From a virus, in the IMG/VR virus record IMGVR_UViG_3300025892_002243, positions 1 to 20,820 of that record: 20,820 nucleotides of DNA; one strand, 5' to 3'. Below are positions 1 to 7,801 of this stretch, one piece after another. A program made the position numbers and the translations under genes. The notes beneath the pieces were generated by a model. The model was not told the DNA's origin and ran no database searches. It saw only the letters and a list, made by a program, of their open reading frames with translations. Numbering within the stretch: the first letter of the stretch is position 1; each line of letters begins with the position of its first letter.

Positions 1-1
1 A

Positions 2-1105
2 TTTTGGGATCTAACAGACTTGTTTGATAATACTGTTCAGAACGATATGGTGTGGTATTTGAATTCAACCGGCGATGGATACGGTGACGGTGACATTGAC
101 GCACAAGAAGTTATCGAACACGTATTCCATACACTTCATATGCACGGTTTACCTGCAGACGACATAAAACTATATCAGTTCTTAGCCTCTGACTGGCAGA
201 CAGGTGATTTGTATGCGGCAATGGAAGAAGCATACGATGCCAGCAAGTGGGATCCATCAGGTTATCAAGAAAATTCAGATGATTGGAAAACAGATTCAGA
301 TGCATTTGAAGTAGCCGCAAAAGAATACTTGTACTTGTTAAACTTTGCTATGTTTGAATACACAGAATTATGGGACGGTGGAAGTCTTGCTCCAGAATGG
401 ACAGACGATATGCGTACCCAAGCAGGTATACAATCAAATAACCCATTAGGTTATGCGTTCCACAACACATATATCGCTCCAGTAATTAGTAAGCCATCAC
501 TCGCAACAATTAGAAGCATATTCCAAGATGGTAACACACCAGCACAAGACAATCCAGCACTAGCAGGAGCGTCAGGATATGTTGTAACATCTGTTGGCAG
601 TAGTCTGGGACAATATGCTCTAGACGGCACAATAGTTGTAGGAGCGTTTGGTAATTATACTTTCTTAGATGAAAAGCCAGCTGATTACAGTGATAGAGGC
701 CCAGGTATAACTTTATGGGCTCCTGGAACTTATATTCAAAGTTCTTATTCTTCTGCTAGTTCTTATGGTGATCCTAGAAACTCAACTTATAAACTAGGAA
801 AAATTTCAGGAACAAGTATGGCAAGTCCACAAGTAGCAGGTGTTCTTGCTTGTTTACTTGAAACATACCCAGAAATGACTCCATTAGAAGCAAAAAATTT
901 ACTTGTTAGCCTTGCTAGTAAAGATGATATACTTGATTCAGGTACAAGCAATTATGAGGATAATCAAGCACTATTAGGTAGCCCTAATTTATTATTAAGA
1001 TACGTTCAACAAAGAAAAGCAGTCGGCACCGCTTTTCCTAAAAGAAACTTTAAACAAAGACCAACAAGCGGAGTTGCTTATCCAAGGACTCGAATTAGAC
1101 GTTAG
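2..1105 (+). CDS. Subtilase-family (S8) structural protein, 5'-truncated
   Basis: The reading frame is open to the window edge, so the true start lies upstream and the TTG at 20 is not a convincing start. The C-terminal third is recognisably subtilase: a YSDRGPG..LWAPG block followed by GTSMASPQVAGV, whose Ser codon (815-817) is the expected nucleophile. A GN pair near 535 may be the oxyanion-hole Asn. The catalytic Asp and His blocks are not visible and would be upstream. The first 150 or so residues do not look like subtilase: they hold a Ca-site-like Asp/Gly stretch, then an HVFHTLHMH cluster (119-145), then a helical region rich in acidic and aromatic residues. The tail after the protease fold is short and basic, ending YPRTRIRR, and may anchor the protein to the virion. 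Its place before tail genes suggests a virion-associated or maturation protease. The family call is secure for the C-terminal part; activity is inferred. Confidence 0.8.
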   Translation, partial: FWDLTDLFDNTVQNDMVWYLNSTGDGYGDGDIDAQEVIEHVFHTLHMHGLPADDIKLYQFLASDWQTGDLYAAMEEAYDASKWDPSGYQENSDDWKTDSDAFEVAAKEYLYLLNFAMFEYTELWDGGSLAPEWTDDMRTQAGIQSNNPLGYAFHNTYIAPVISKPSLATIRSIFQDGNTPAQDNPALAGASGYVVTSVGSSLGQYALDGTIVVGAFGNYTFLDEKPADYSDRGPGITLWAPGTYIQSSYSSASSYGDPRNSTYKLGKISGTSMASPQVAGVLACLLETYPEMTPLEAKNLLVSLASKDDILDSGTSNYEDNQALLGSPNLLLRYVQQRKAVGTAFPKRNFKQRPTSGVAYPRTRIRR

Positions 1106-1113
1106 GATAAATA
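1106..1113 (+). promoter_or_regulatory. Candidate T4-type late promoter box GATAAATA
   Basis: GATAAATA matches the NATAAATA late box of T4-like phages. It lies in the 25-base gap after the subtilase gene and 17 bases before the ATG at 1131. A Shine-Dalgarno AGGAG (1120-1124) follows it. The seven-base core will also occur by chance in DNA this AT-rich, so position is the main support. Confidence 0.5.
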
Positions 1114-1130
1114 GTTAGTAGGAGCATTTA

Positions 1131-1808
1131 ATGGCAATTCAAGAAATTAATATCGGTAACCTAGTAAACGACGGTACTGGAGATGATATAAGAACAGCGT
1201 TCAATAAAGTTAACGCCAACTTCACATCTTTAAGTAATGAACTAGCAGTTACTGGACAAAATTTAGGATCCGGTTCTAGTGTATTTGTTGAAAAAACAAA
1301 TAACATACTTAAACTGAGATCGATTGCTGCCGGCCCGAATATCAGTGTTACACAGAATACAGATGATATTACAATTGGAACTACACTACAAAATGTATTT
1401 GGCTCTATTGTAACTAATAACGGAACAGCAGTGGCAACAACTGCTAATGACACATTACAACTTTTAGAAGGCGCGAATGTAACTATCCAAACAAGCGGAA
1501 AAACAGTTACTATCAGTGCCGATCTTGTCAACGCACAACTTACAGGACCTTTAGATTTGAATGGTCAAAGTATTGTAGGTACAGGATCTATTAATATTAC
1601 AGGCGGAGTAACCTCAACAAATTTTGTAGGTAGCTACGGTGGTGCGACACAACCAAGTATACTCAACGCACTGTTCAATAACGACTTTGGAGGAATTAAC
1701 GCAAATCCTCAAAACGCAGTTCAAGCACTTTATCAAATTTCAGACTACGATTACGGTACAATCTTAGCACCATCTGATAATAGTGTTGACCTGGGAACGA
1801 TAACATAA
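1131..1808 (+). CDS. Small virion structural protein (tail/baseplate adaptor-like)
   Basis: A 225-residue protein with a strong AGGAG ribosome site six bases before its ATG. The N-terminus (residues about 8-35, with GNLVNDGTGDD then RTAFNKVNANF) is a block I recognise from structural proteins of marine T4-like phages, where it looks like a helical attachment module. The rest is Thr/Asn/Gly-rich and beta-strand-like (for example NVTIQTSGKTVTISADL), as expected for a fibre or baseplate decoration, and it ends in a DLGTIT motif. It is followed after 16 bases by the tail-fibre gene, so the two are probably co-transcribed and may assemble together. The exact virion position cannot be assigned from sequence. 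No enzymatic motif is seen. Confidence 0.7.
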   Translation: MAIQEINIGNLVNDGTGDDIRTAFNKVNANFTSLSNELAVTGQNLGSGSSVFVEKTNNILKLRSIAAGPNISVTQNTDDITIGTTLQNVFGSIVTNNGTAVATTANDTLQLLEGANVTIQTSGKTVTISADLVNAQLTGPLDLNGQSIVGTGSINITGGVTSTNFVGSYGGATQPSILNALFNNDFGGINANPQNAVQALYQISDYDYGTILAPSDNSVDLGTIT

Positions 1809-1824
1809 CGGAGATAAAAAACAA

Positions 1825-3240
1825 ATGGCCTTAAGAATCAGAAGAGGAACCGACGCAGAGAGATTAACAATCACTCCAGAAAACGGCGAACTCATTTATA
1901 CAACAGATACAAAAGCACTATACGTTGGTGACAATACAACAGTAGGTGGTAAATTACTTGCTAGTGGAAGCGCAGTAATCAGCAATATAGATCTAAACTC
2001 TAACAATATTATTGGGAATGGTAATATTGACATAACTGGTAACATTGATGTTGCTGGTAATATACATGCTACAGGAAATATTACAGCAGATGGAAACCTA
2101 ACACTAGGTGATGCTGACACCGATTCAATTACTATTAATGCTGACATGGCATCTAATTTGAATCCTGATGTTACTGATACATACGCACTTGGATCAACAC
2201 TTAAAAGATGGAATGTTGCTGTTATTAAAAGCGTTGAGGCCGACGCTATCACAGCTAACACTATCGCAGGTACGATAGACGGTGATGTTAAAGGTTCAGT
2301 ATTTGGCGAAGATTCTACTCCGTTAATCGACGCCATTGCTAGTAAAGTAATTGGTCCTATTCAAAATGCTAGTACCGCAGTGTTTACAGGATCAGTGGAT
2401 ATGACCGGTGCTACAGTAACTGGTGATGTTACTGGTAACGTTGTTGGTAACGTTGTTGGTAATGTAACAGGTGATGTTACTGGTGACTTGACTGGTAGAA
2501 TAACTGACGCCGGCGGCAATGTTGTAGTTTCAATTGACGAGCCAACAGCCTCTGGAAATACGTTATTCACTGGATCTTTCTTAGGAGACCTAAGAGGTTC
2601 TATCTTTGGTGACGATTCAACTTTATTGATTGATCAAACTGAATCAGCAATTAACTTAGATGGTACTATTGTAAGCAACATCAGACCAGACGGCGACGGT
2701 ACTATTGAACTAGGCGGATCACTCAACGGTTTCTCCGATGCTCACATCAGAGGTAAGATTTATATTGGCACATACGACAATGTAAATTTACGTGTAGAAA
2801 ATCTTTTAAGTGTTGATCGATTAAGTGTTAAAGGTGGTATTGTTACAAGACCACCAGTAGTTACTACACTTAACGGTAACATTCCAACAGGTGTTGGTAG
2901 AACTACTGTTGCTGTTAATAACGATTCAAATATCCAAACCGGTGCTATATTTAGACTACCAGGTACAAACGAACTTGTAGTTCAAAGTGTTGCGGCAGGA
3001 GTTGTAACAACCACAACTACATTTACAGCATCTGGCGGTAGTGGCGGTGACGCAATTATATTCTATAATCCAGCAGTAGCTAACAATGTTTATACTGATA
3101 GTGCTCCTGCGTCCGGTGTTGGTAAACCAGGCGATGGACAAGGATTAACATTTGCTGACGCTAACTACAATTATATTTGTAGAGGCTCTTATGATGGTGT
3201 CACAGAGATCTGGACTAGATCAGCGCATGTTGCTTGGTAA
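1825..3240 (+). CDS. Tail fibre protein with Mtd-like N-terminus and short tandem repeats
   Basis: The N-terminus (residues 1-45: MALRIRRGTDAERL, then ITPENGELIYTTDTK and LYVGDNTTVGG) matches the attachment module shared by phage tail fibres and hyaluronidase-like fibres, similar to the Bordetella phage Mtd N-domain. The middle contains two tandem-repeat stretches, one of six-residue GNI units and one of four-residue TGDV/VGNV units, which should form a beta-helical or trimeric shaft. A longer motif occurs twice: GDVKGSVFGEDSTPLID near residue 152 and GDLRGSIFGDDSTLLID near residue 254. The C-terminal 150 residues (Gly/Thr/Val-rich, ending IWTRSAHVAW) are the likely tip. A GGAG ribosome site lies at 1811-1814. 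Its probable role is host recognition. Confidence is high for structural fibre and low for the receptor. Confidence 0.8.
   Translation: MALRIRRGTDAERLTITPENGELIYTTDTKALYVGDNTTVGGKLLASGSAVISNIDLNSNNIIGNGNIDITGNIDVAGNIHATGNITADGNLTLGDADTDSITINADMASNLNPDVTDTYALGSTLKRWNVAVIKSVEADAITANTIAGTIDGDVKGSVFGEDSTPLIDAIASKVIGPIQNASTAVFTGSVDMTGATVTGDVTGNVVGNVVGNVTGDVTGDLTGRITDAGGNVVVSIDEPTASGNTLFTGSFLGDLRGSIFGDDSTLLIDQTESAINLDGTIVSNIRPDGDGTIELGGSLNGFSDAHIRGKIYIGTYDNVNLRVENLLSVDRLSVKGGIVTRPPVVTTLNGNIPTGVGRTTVAVNNDSNIQTGAIFRLPGTNELVVQSVAAGVVTTTTTFTASGGSGGDAIIFYNPAVANNVYTDSAPASGVGKPGDGQGLTFADANYNYICRGSYDGVTEIWTRSAHVAW
2020..2109 (+). repeat. 18-bp tandem repeat, five degenerate units, within the tail-fibre gene
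   Basis: Units start at 2020, 2038, 2056, 2074 and 2092, each beginning GGT or GGA and encoding a six-residue module of the form GN(I/L)xxx. The units differ at third positions and in the variable residues, so this is a protein-level repeat under selection, not a recent DNA duplication. Confidence 0.8.
2419..2502 (+). repeat. 12-bp tandem repeat, seven degenerate units, within the tail-fibre gene
   Basis: Seven 12-base units encode TGDV, TGNV, VGNV, VGNV, TGDV, TGDL and TGRI. The central copies are nearly identical: GGTAACGTTGTT occurs twice in direct succession at 2434-2457. That makes this stretch prone to replication slippage and hence to length variation of the fibre shaft. Confidence 0.85.
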
Positions 3241-3252
3241 GGATTTATTTAA

Positions 3253-5817
3253 ATGGCGATTACATGGAACATTCCGTCAGGCTCGTTAGGAACTATTAAC
3301 GAGAGACAGAAGCAAGATATCTTATTAGATGCTGGTTCCGATCAAGGTATTTTTACTACCAAAGTAATTGCTGGAAGTATACCCAAAGGCCTTCGAATCG
3401 AAAATAATCGAATTGTAGGAACTCCTCTAGAAGTAAAGAAAGAAACTATCAGTAAGTTTGTTATTAGAGCAAGTGATGATAATGATATTTCTGATCGCAC
3501 TTTTACACTAACAGTACAAGGAGCCGATGAACCATCTTGGGCAACTCCGGAAGGTTTATTACCAGTAGGTCCTAATGACACTTTATTTGTGCTAGACAAC
3601 GATAAAGTTGACTTTCAATTACAAGTTTTAGATCCTGATATTCCAGCAGGCGATACTATTGAATACTATATTCCATTTAATGGCGGGTCTTTACCACCCG
3701 GACTATCACTATCTAAGACAGGTAAAATAAGTGGATTTACTGATCCTATTTTTAGTTTAGAATATAAGATACTTAGTGGTAACTTTGATTTAAACTTATT
3801 TGATACAGAACCATATGACCTAGGAACAAGACCCGACAGCGGTTTTGATACATTTGATTTTGATGGCGCAACATTTGATTACTTTGAAGAGACAAAATTT
3901 CCTCGCAGACTAACAAGGTACTATCAATTTACTATTGCAGCAACTGACGGTATACACGAGATACGTAGAACATTTCAAATTTATGTTGTAAGTGAAAGTT
4001 TTTTAAGATCAGATAATACTATAATGCAAGTAGCAACTGGAGTGTTCCGTGCTGATAATACGTTCTACAGAAACCCTGTATGGATTACTGATCCAGACCT
4101 AGGCATCAAAAGAGCAAATAATTATGTTACAGTTTTCTTAGATGTGTATGATCCTCCGACAATGTCAGGATTAATCACATATCAATTTGAAACAGTAAAT
4201 CCTCAGATAAACGCCAAAACACTTGGCATTAGTTTGTACGATAGAACTTACTTAGATATTGAAATTGAAACTGATGCCAAAGGCAGATGGGAAATGCCTA
4301 AGCGAAATCAAAAAGTTGCTGTTAAAGATGTATATGATTTTACAGATAGCACATTAGGTACATATACTATTAATAATGTTGAAACTCTCAACGAAGCAAA
4401 AAGACAATTTAGAATTTACATCGATCCACAGTTGGTAGAAAAGATTGGTAAAAATGTAGAAATCATTATTGGAGATACTAGTGAACTGCCTCCAGGGTTA
4501 ACTGTTGATACGCTCAATGGTGAACTTACTGGACAGATACCATACCAGCCTAGACTTACTACAGAATACAAATTTACTGTAACAGCAAAAGCAAGTTATG
4601 AAGGAGTAGTAAAAGCAAGTACTCCTAGAACATTTACTATAAAGATTGTTGGCGAAATTGAAAGCGGCATTGAATGGATTTCAAACTTGAATTTAGGAAC
4701 ACTGTCTCCTAACACAGATAGTAATCTGTTTGTTGATGCTGTTAGTACCTTACGTGGAGGATCTACTGTGTTTATACTAGAGTCAGGTACATTGCCTCCA
4801 GGGCTTACACTAATAACCAGCGGTGATATAGTTGGTAAGGTCAATCAAATTGGGAACAGTACACTTAATGGTGTTACAAGATTCTTTAATTGGGATGGCA
4901 GTAGTGCTAAAGATTTCGCAACTACAACATACGATAGTGACCTAACATCGTTTGATAGAGTTTACACATTTGTAGTATCTGCTAGAGATATCTTTAACTA
5001 TACTGAAAGTGCTAAAACTTTCCAAATTACTGTTAATAGTTCTGCTGATACAAGTTTCAGTAACTTATCCTTTAAAGTTTTACAAAAGCAAAGTAAAAGA
5101 ACTAAATTTAATAACTTTATAAACGATATAAGTGTATTTGATCCTACTAAGATTTACAGATATGGCGACCCGGCATTTGGTGTTCAAAATGAATTAAAAA
5201 TGTTGATGTATGCTGGTATTGAATCTAAAGATGCTTACACATTTATTAATGCTATGACTAGAAATCATTGGAATAAAAGATTAAAGTTTGGAAAAATAAA
5301 AAAAGCCTTAGCGAAAAGTCAAATCACACAAGAAGTAGAATATGAAGCAGTCTATGTTGATATAATTGACGATATGGAAAAGAACGGAAAATCAATTAGT
5401 GCTGTTATCAACCTACCAGAAAAAATTAATAGTCCTGTAAGAATTGATGTTAATAACATCAGCGTTGACAGCGATATACAATTAGCAAGTAATAGAGATC
5501 ATCAACGAGTTTGGCCAAACAGTATCAAGAACATGCGCAAAAGAATTAAAAGCATAGGTAAAAGAGACAGGTTATTTTTACCTTTATGGATGCGCAGTAT
5601 CCAAGAAGATAGTTTCGTTGAACCAGGGTTTGTAAGTGCAATGCCAATTTGTTACTGTAAACCAGGTATGGCCGACGATATCATATTAAATATAACAAAC
5701 AGCGGATTTGATTTCAAAATAATGGATTTTGTAGTCGATAGGTACCAGATTGACAATCTTGACACAGTAGCAGGTGATAAATATCTTGCATTTCCGCAAC
5801 GTGGAGAAAAAGTATAA
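3253..5817 (+). CDS. Large virion protein with Ig-like (He_PIG/cadherin-type) modules
   Basis: An 854-residue protein. At least three modules show the putative-Ig hallmark, a PPGL turn followed by a G.(I/L).G strand: around residues 144 (SLPPGLSLSKTGKISG), 411 (LPPGLTVDTLNGELTG) and 514 (LPPGLTLITSGDIVG). The first, near residue 44, is variant (SIPKGLRIENNRIVG). Each ends in a FT(I/V)...A or TFTLTV strand. The C-terminal 250 residues are different: basic and helical (KRIKSIGKRDRLFLPLWM), then a compact domain with CYCKPG, which probably attaches the protein to the tail or baseplate. The ribosome site is weak (GGA about ten bases upstream). The neighbours are fibre and adaptor genes, and the downstream gene overlaps by one base (TAATG), indicating coupled translation. 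Its role is probably surface adhesion or tail/baseplate architecture; no enzyme motif is seen. Confidence 0.75.
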   Translation: MAITWNIPSGSLGTINERQKQDILLDAGSDQGIFTTKVIAGSIPKGLRIENNRIVGTPLEVKKETISKFVIRASDDNDISDRTFTLTVQGADEPSWATPEGLLPVGPNDTLFVLDNDKVDFQLQVLDPDIPAGDTIEYYIPFNGGSLPPGLSLSKTGKISGFTDPIFSLEYKILSGNFDLNLFDTEPYDLGTRPDSGFDTFDFDGATFDYFEETKFPRRLTRYYQFTIAATDGIHEIRRTFQIYVVSESFLRSDNTIMQVATGVFRADNTFYRNPVWITDPDLGIKRANNYVTVFLDVYDPPTMSGLITYQFETVNPQINAKTLGISLYDRTYLDIEIETDAKGRWEMPKRNQKVAVKDVYDFTDSTLGTYTINNVETLNEAKRQFRIYIDPQLVEKIGKNVEIIIGDTSELPPGLTVDTLNGELTGQIPYQPRLTTEYKFTVTAKASYEGVVKASTPRTFTIKIVGEIESGIEWISNLNLGTLSPNTDSNLFVDAVSTLRGGSTVFILESGTLPPGLTLITSGDIVGKVNQIGNSTLNGVTRFFNWDGSSAKDFATTTYDSDLTSFDRVYTFVVSARDIFNYTESAKTFQITVNSSADTSFSNLSFKVLQKQSKRTKFNNFINDISVFDPTKIYRYGDPAFGVQNELKMLMYAGIESKDAYTFINAMTRNHWNKRLKFGKIKKALAKSQITQEVEYEAVYVDIIDDMEKNGKSISAVINLPEKINSPVRIDVNNISVDSDIQLASNRDHQRVWPNSIKNMRKRIKSIGKRDRLFLPLWMRSIQEDSFVEPGFVSAMPICYCKPGMADDIILNITNSGFDFKIMDFVVDRYQIDNLDTVAGDKYLAFPQRGEKV

Positions 5818-6425
5818 TGGCAAGTAATGTAAACGCAACACCAATTGACGAAACATATCCTATCGCAGGACAGGATAACGATACACAGGGGTTTAGAGAT
5901 AATTTTAATTATATCAAAACTGCTATAACAACTACCGGTACTGAAATTACCGCACTACAAAACAAAACAGCTGGCTTGAATGTTAGCTCTATTGCTGATG
6001 GTGGTAACTTTAACGGACAGATTATTAGCGGTGCTGTGCTAAAAGAAAATAGTAAGAGCATTGTTAACGGAGGCGGAGTAACACAGGCAGCCGTAACATT
6101 AGATCACGGACAGGGTGACTATCAAGTTTATCAATTACAAGAAAACGTAACATTTAGTTTTCAAGTAAGTGATTTTGCTGATGATGGTAACTTACAAGAA
6201 TTTGAAGTTGAATTACGTGGAGACGGTACTCAAAGAACAGTAACCTTTTCAACTAACGGCGACTATGTTCTATTGAAAGACAATAACTTTCCGGCTTCGT
6301 TCACTGTAACAAGTTCTAGTGAAATACATATTGTAAAAGTTAAGTTCCGTAAAAGACAAGACGGAACAGCATTTCCGCTGGCGGCCACGGTACTATTAAA
6401 ATACGAAGGGTCGTACGCAGTCTAA
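5817..6425 (+). CDS. Small virion structural protein, adaptor-type N-terminus
   Basis: A 202-residue protein whose ATG shares one base with the previous stop (TAATG), so translation is probably coupled. Residues about 13-40 (YPIAGQDNDTQGFRDNFNYI) form a block I recognise from marine T4-like phage structural proteins. It resembles the attachment block of the protein at 1131 (GDD..RTAF.KVNANF), suggesting a shared docking role. The remainder is a beta-rich domain: GGGVTQAAVTLDHGQGDY, then strands such as VTFSFQVSDF and FEVELRGDGTQRTVTF, ending LLKYEGSYAV, which looks like a jelly-roll or receptor-type fold. It closes the structural cluster. The virion location is unknown. Confidence 0.7.
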   Translation: MASNVNATPIDETYPIAGQDNDTQGFRDNFNYIKTAITTTGTEITALQNKTAGLNVSSIADGGNFNGQIISGAVLKENSKSIVNGGGVTQAAVTLDHGQGDYQVYQLQENVTFSFQVSDFADDGNLQEFEVELRGDGTQRTVTFSTNGDYVLLKDNNFPASFTVTSSSEIHIVKVKFRKRQDGTAFPLAATVLLKYEGSYAV

Positions 6426-6426
6426 T

Positions 6427-6675
6427 ATGCTACATCCATTAAGCCAGGATTTATCACAACTGAAAGATCAAGAAATTGAAATGAAAATTTCGGAACTTTC
6501 TAACAAATATCTAGTCGCCCAGCGAATTGGTAATCATGAGCTATTGACACAAGTACAAACATTTGTTACAATATACAGAGAAGAGATGTCTCGAAGGTAT
6601 AGGAAAACAATGAAAACATCTTCACAGGAAATGGAGAATGGTGACTTGGATCAATTAGTAAATGTTGACAAATAA
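6427..6675 (+). CDS. Small conserved phage protein, unknown function
   Basis: An 82-residue hydrophilic protein starting one base after the previous stop. It is predicted to be almost entirely alpha-helical (DLSQLKDQEIEMKISELSNKY, then a helix through LLTQVQTFVTIYREEMSRRY), consistent with a helical hairpin. I recognise the pattern of short LKD.E(I/L)...I.EL..KY proteins from marine myoviruses but know of no function. Its 3' end overlaps the next gene by 14 bases, which suggests translational coupling to the DnaE-like fragment. No signal peptide, membrane span or metal-binding motif is visible. Confidence 0.65.
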   Translation: MLHPLSQDLSQLKDQEIEMKISELSNKYLVAQRIGNHELLTQVQTFVTIYREEMSRRYRKTMKTSSQEMENGDLDQLVNVDK

Positions 6676-7141
6676 AGATAAAGACTTAATTACAGGAATA
6701 TTAACACATGGGCCTGATGTTCTAGAGTCAGCCTATACTAAGGATATTAGTGAAAATATCCAAAAGTATGTTGATAGATGTATAAAAGAAAAATTAAACT
6801 ATCCTATGCCTATGGTAGACATACCTACGGAAAGAGACTGGTTTATTCCAAACGAATATAAACAAATAGATATTCGTAATTGGTTACTATCAAAATGTAC
6901 TTCCCAAGAACAAACAGATCGTGTAGAACTTGAACTATCATTGTTTGAAAAACAAGGCATGACAGATATTCTAAATGTTATGATATATGTTGTAGATACA
7001 CTAAGATCACAAAACATTGTATGGGGTGTAGGAAGAGGCAGTTCCGTTTCTTGCTACTGTCTGTACCTGATTGGGATACATAAGATTGATAGTTTAAAAT
7101 ACGATCTACCAATTAACGAATTCTTTAAAGAAGGAGACTAA
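6662..7141 (+). CDS. Stand-alone DNA polymerase III alpha (DnaE/PolC)-like palm fragment
   Basis: A 159-residue protein. Its C-terminal 37 residues (VWGVGRGSSVSC, then YLIGIHKIDSLKYDLPINEFF) align by eye with the palm block of bacterial replicative polymerase alpha subunits, of the type GPGRGSAAGSLVAY..GIT.IDPL.Y.L.FERFLN. In DnaE the next segment is the PDFDID motif carrying the catalytic aspartates; this protein stops just before it (EGD, stop), and neither the following bases nor the next gene encode that motif. The upstream half (PTERDWFIPNEYK...DIRNWLLSKC, then a helix running into DTLRSQNI) resembles the region leading into the DnaE palm. It overlaps the gene before it by 14 bases. It cannot be a polymerase alone. 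It may bind DNA or dNTPs, or interact with host replisome parts, but that is inference. Confidence 0.65.
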   Translation: MLTNKDKDLITGILTHGPDVLESAYTKDISENIQKYVDRCIKEKLNYPMPMVDIPTERDWFIPNEYKQIDIRNWLLSKCTSQEQTDRVELELSLFEKQGMTDILNVMIYVVDTLRSQNIVWGVGRGSSVSCYCLYLIGIHKIDSLKYDLPINEFFKEGD

Positions 7142-7142
7142 T

Positions 7143-7385
7143 ATGTCAAAAACAGTAAGAACTATGCAAGGTAAAGAAATTGATATGGAGAAGCTTCAAA
7201 TGGCAAACGAACTTACTCCAGCAGTTGGCAATGTGAAAGTTAATGCTCGCGGTGATGAACTTGGCCCGGGCGGCAAAATTATTAAAACCCGCGAAGAAGT
7301 TATGGGTGATTTTTATAAGCGTAACAAAAACTCTGTACAGCCAGATGAACTTGTGAAAAACGAAAAAACAGACGACGGAGAATAA
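7143..7385 (+). CDS. Small conserved phage protein, unknown function
   Basis: An 80-residue, charged, probably largely disordered protein preceded by AAGGAGAC about six bases upstream of the ATG. Its core is AVGNVKVNARGDELGPGGKI followed by a helical TREEVMGDFYKRN stretch. I recognise this core from small hypothetical proteins encoded next to structural or chaperonin genes in marine T4-like phages; no function is known to me. It is followed after three bases by the co-chaperonin gene, so the two are very likely translated from one message. There are no Cys, no signal peptide and no membrane span. The acidic tail (NEKTDDGE) carries the GGAG ribosome site for the next gene. Confidence 0.65.
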   Translation: MSKTVRTMQGKEIDMEKLQMANELTPAVGNVKVNARGDELGPGGKIIKTREEVMGDFYKRNKNSVQPDELVKNEKTDDGE

Positions 7386-7388
7386 TTA

Positions 7389-7790
7389 ATGGTTACAATT
7401 CGAAATAAAACGATCAAACCAATCAAGGATCGAGTACTAGTTTCAGATATGGATTTTGGAGAACAAACTACAAAAGGCGGTATCATTATTAATTCAGATG
7501 ATGGCAAAGCACACGGTGTGTATCCACGTTGGGGTAGAGTGTTTGCTACTGGTCCAGCACAAACAGATGTGAAAGTAGGCGAGTGGGTATTAATCGCACA
7601 TGGCCGATGGACACGTGGTATGGATCTTATTAATGATGTTGACGGCGAAGAAGTTACAACAACAATTCGAATGGTTGAAAACGAAGCAATGTTAGCAATC
7701 TCAGATGAGAAACCAACAGGACATCAAATTGGAAAAGAATTCACTGATGGACCAGCAACAATACGTCCGGAAGAATTTGGCGCAAATTAA
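7389..7790 (+). CDS. GroES-like co-chaperonin (functional analogue of T4 gp31)
   Basis: A 133-residue protein with the GroES fold signature: an N-terminal strand IKPIKDRVLVSDMD, then a predicted mobile loop GEQTTKGGIIINSDDGKA in which GGIII corresponds to the hydrophobic tripeptide that GroES inserts into GroEL. The barrel strands WGRVFATGP and VKVGEWVLIAHGRW follow. Host GroES is about 97 residues and T4 gp31 about 111; the extra length here lies partly in the longer mid-protein insertion and partly in an acidic C-terminal extension (GHQIGKEFTDGPATIRPEEF). In T4, gp31 replaces host GroES so that GroEL can fold the major capsid protein, and the same role is inferred here. It sits in a string of small genes just after the structural cluster. 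The GGAG ribosome site is eight bases upstream. Confidence 0.85.
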   Translation: MVTIRNKTIKPIKDRVLVSDMDFGEQTTKGGIIINSDDGKAHGVYPRWGRVFATGPAQTDVKVGEWVLIAHGRWTRGMDLINDVDGEEVTTTIRMVENEAMLAISDEKPTGHQIGKEFTDGPATIRPEEFGAN

Positions 7791-7801
7791 TAGAGGTATA
7801 A

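Noticed and set aside
2419-2502. Short regular repeats resembling a CRISPR array
   Set aside because: Units are 12 bases with no spacers, are in frame and encode TGDV-type residues; this is a fibre repeat.
1139-2570. Long antisense open frames opposite the structural genes
   Set aside because: They mirror Thr/Asn/Val-rich coding on the + strand, lack ribosome sites and show no recognisable domain.
1825-3240. Mtd-like N-terminus suggesting a diversity-generating retroelement
   Set aside because: No reverse transcriptase or template repeat is visible in the window and the fibre C-terminus lacks a C-type-lectin pattern.
5776-5783. GATAAATA inside the Ig-like protein gene
   Set aside because: It lies wholly within coding sequence (Asp-Lys-Tyr) and shows how often the box arises by chance here.
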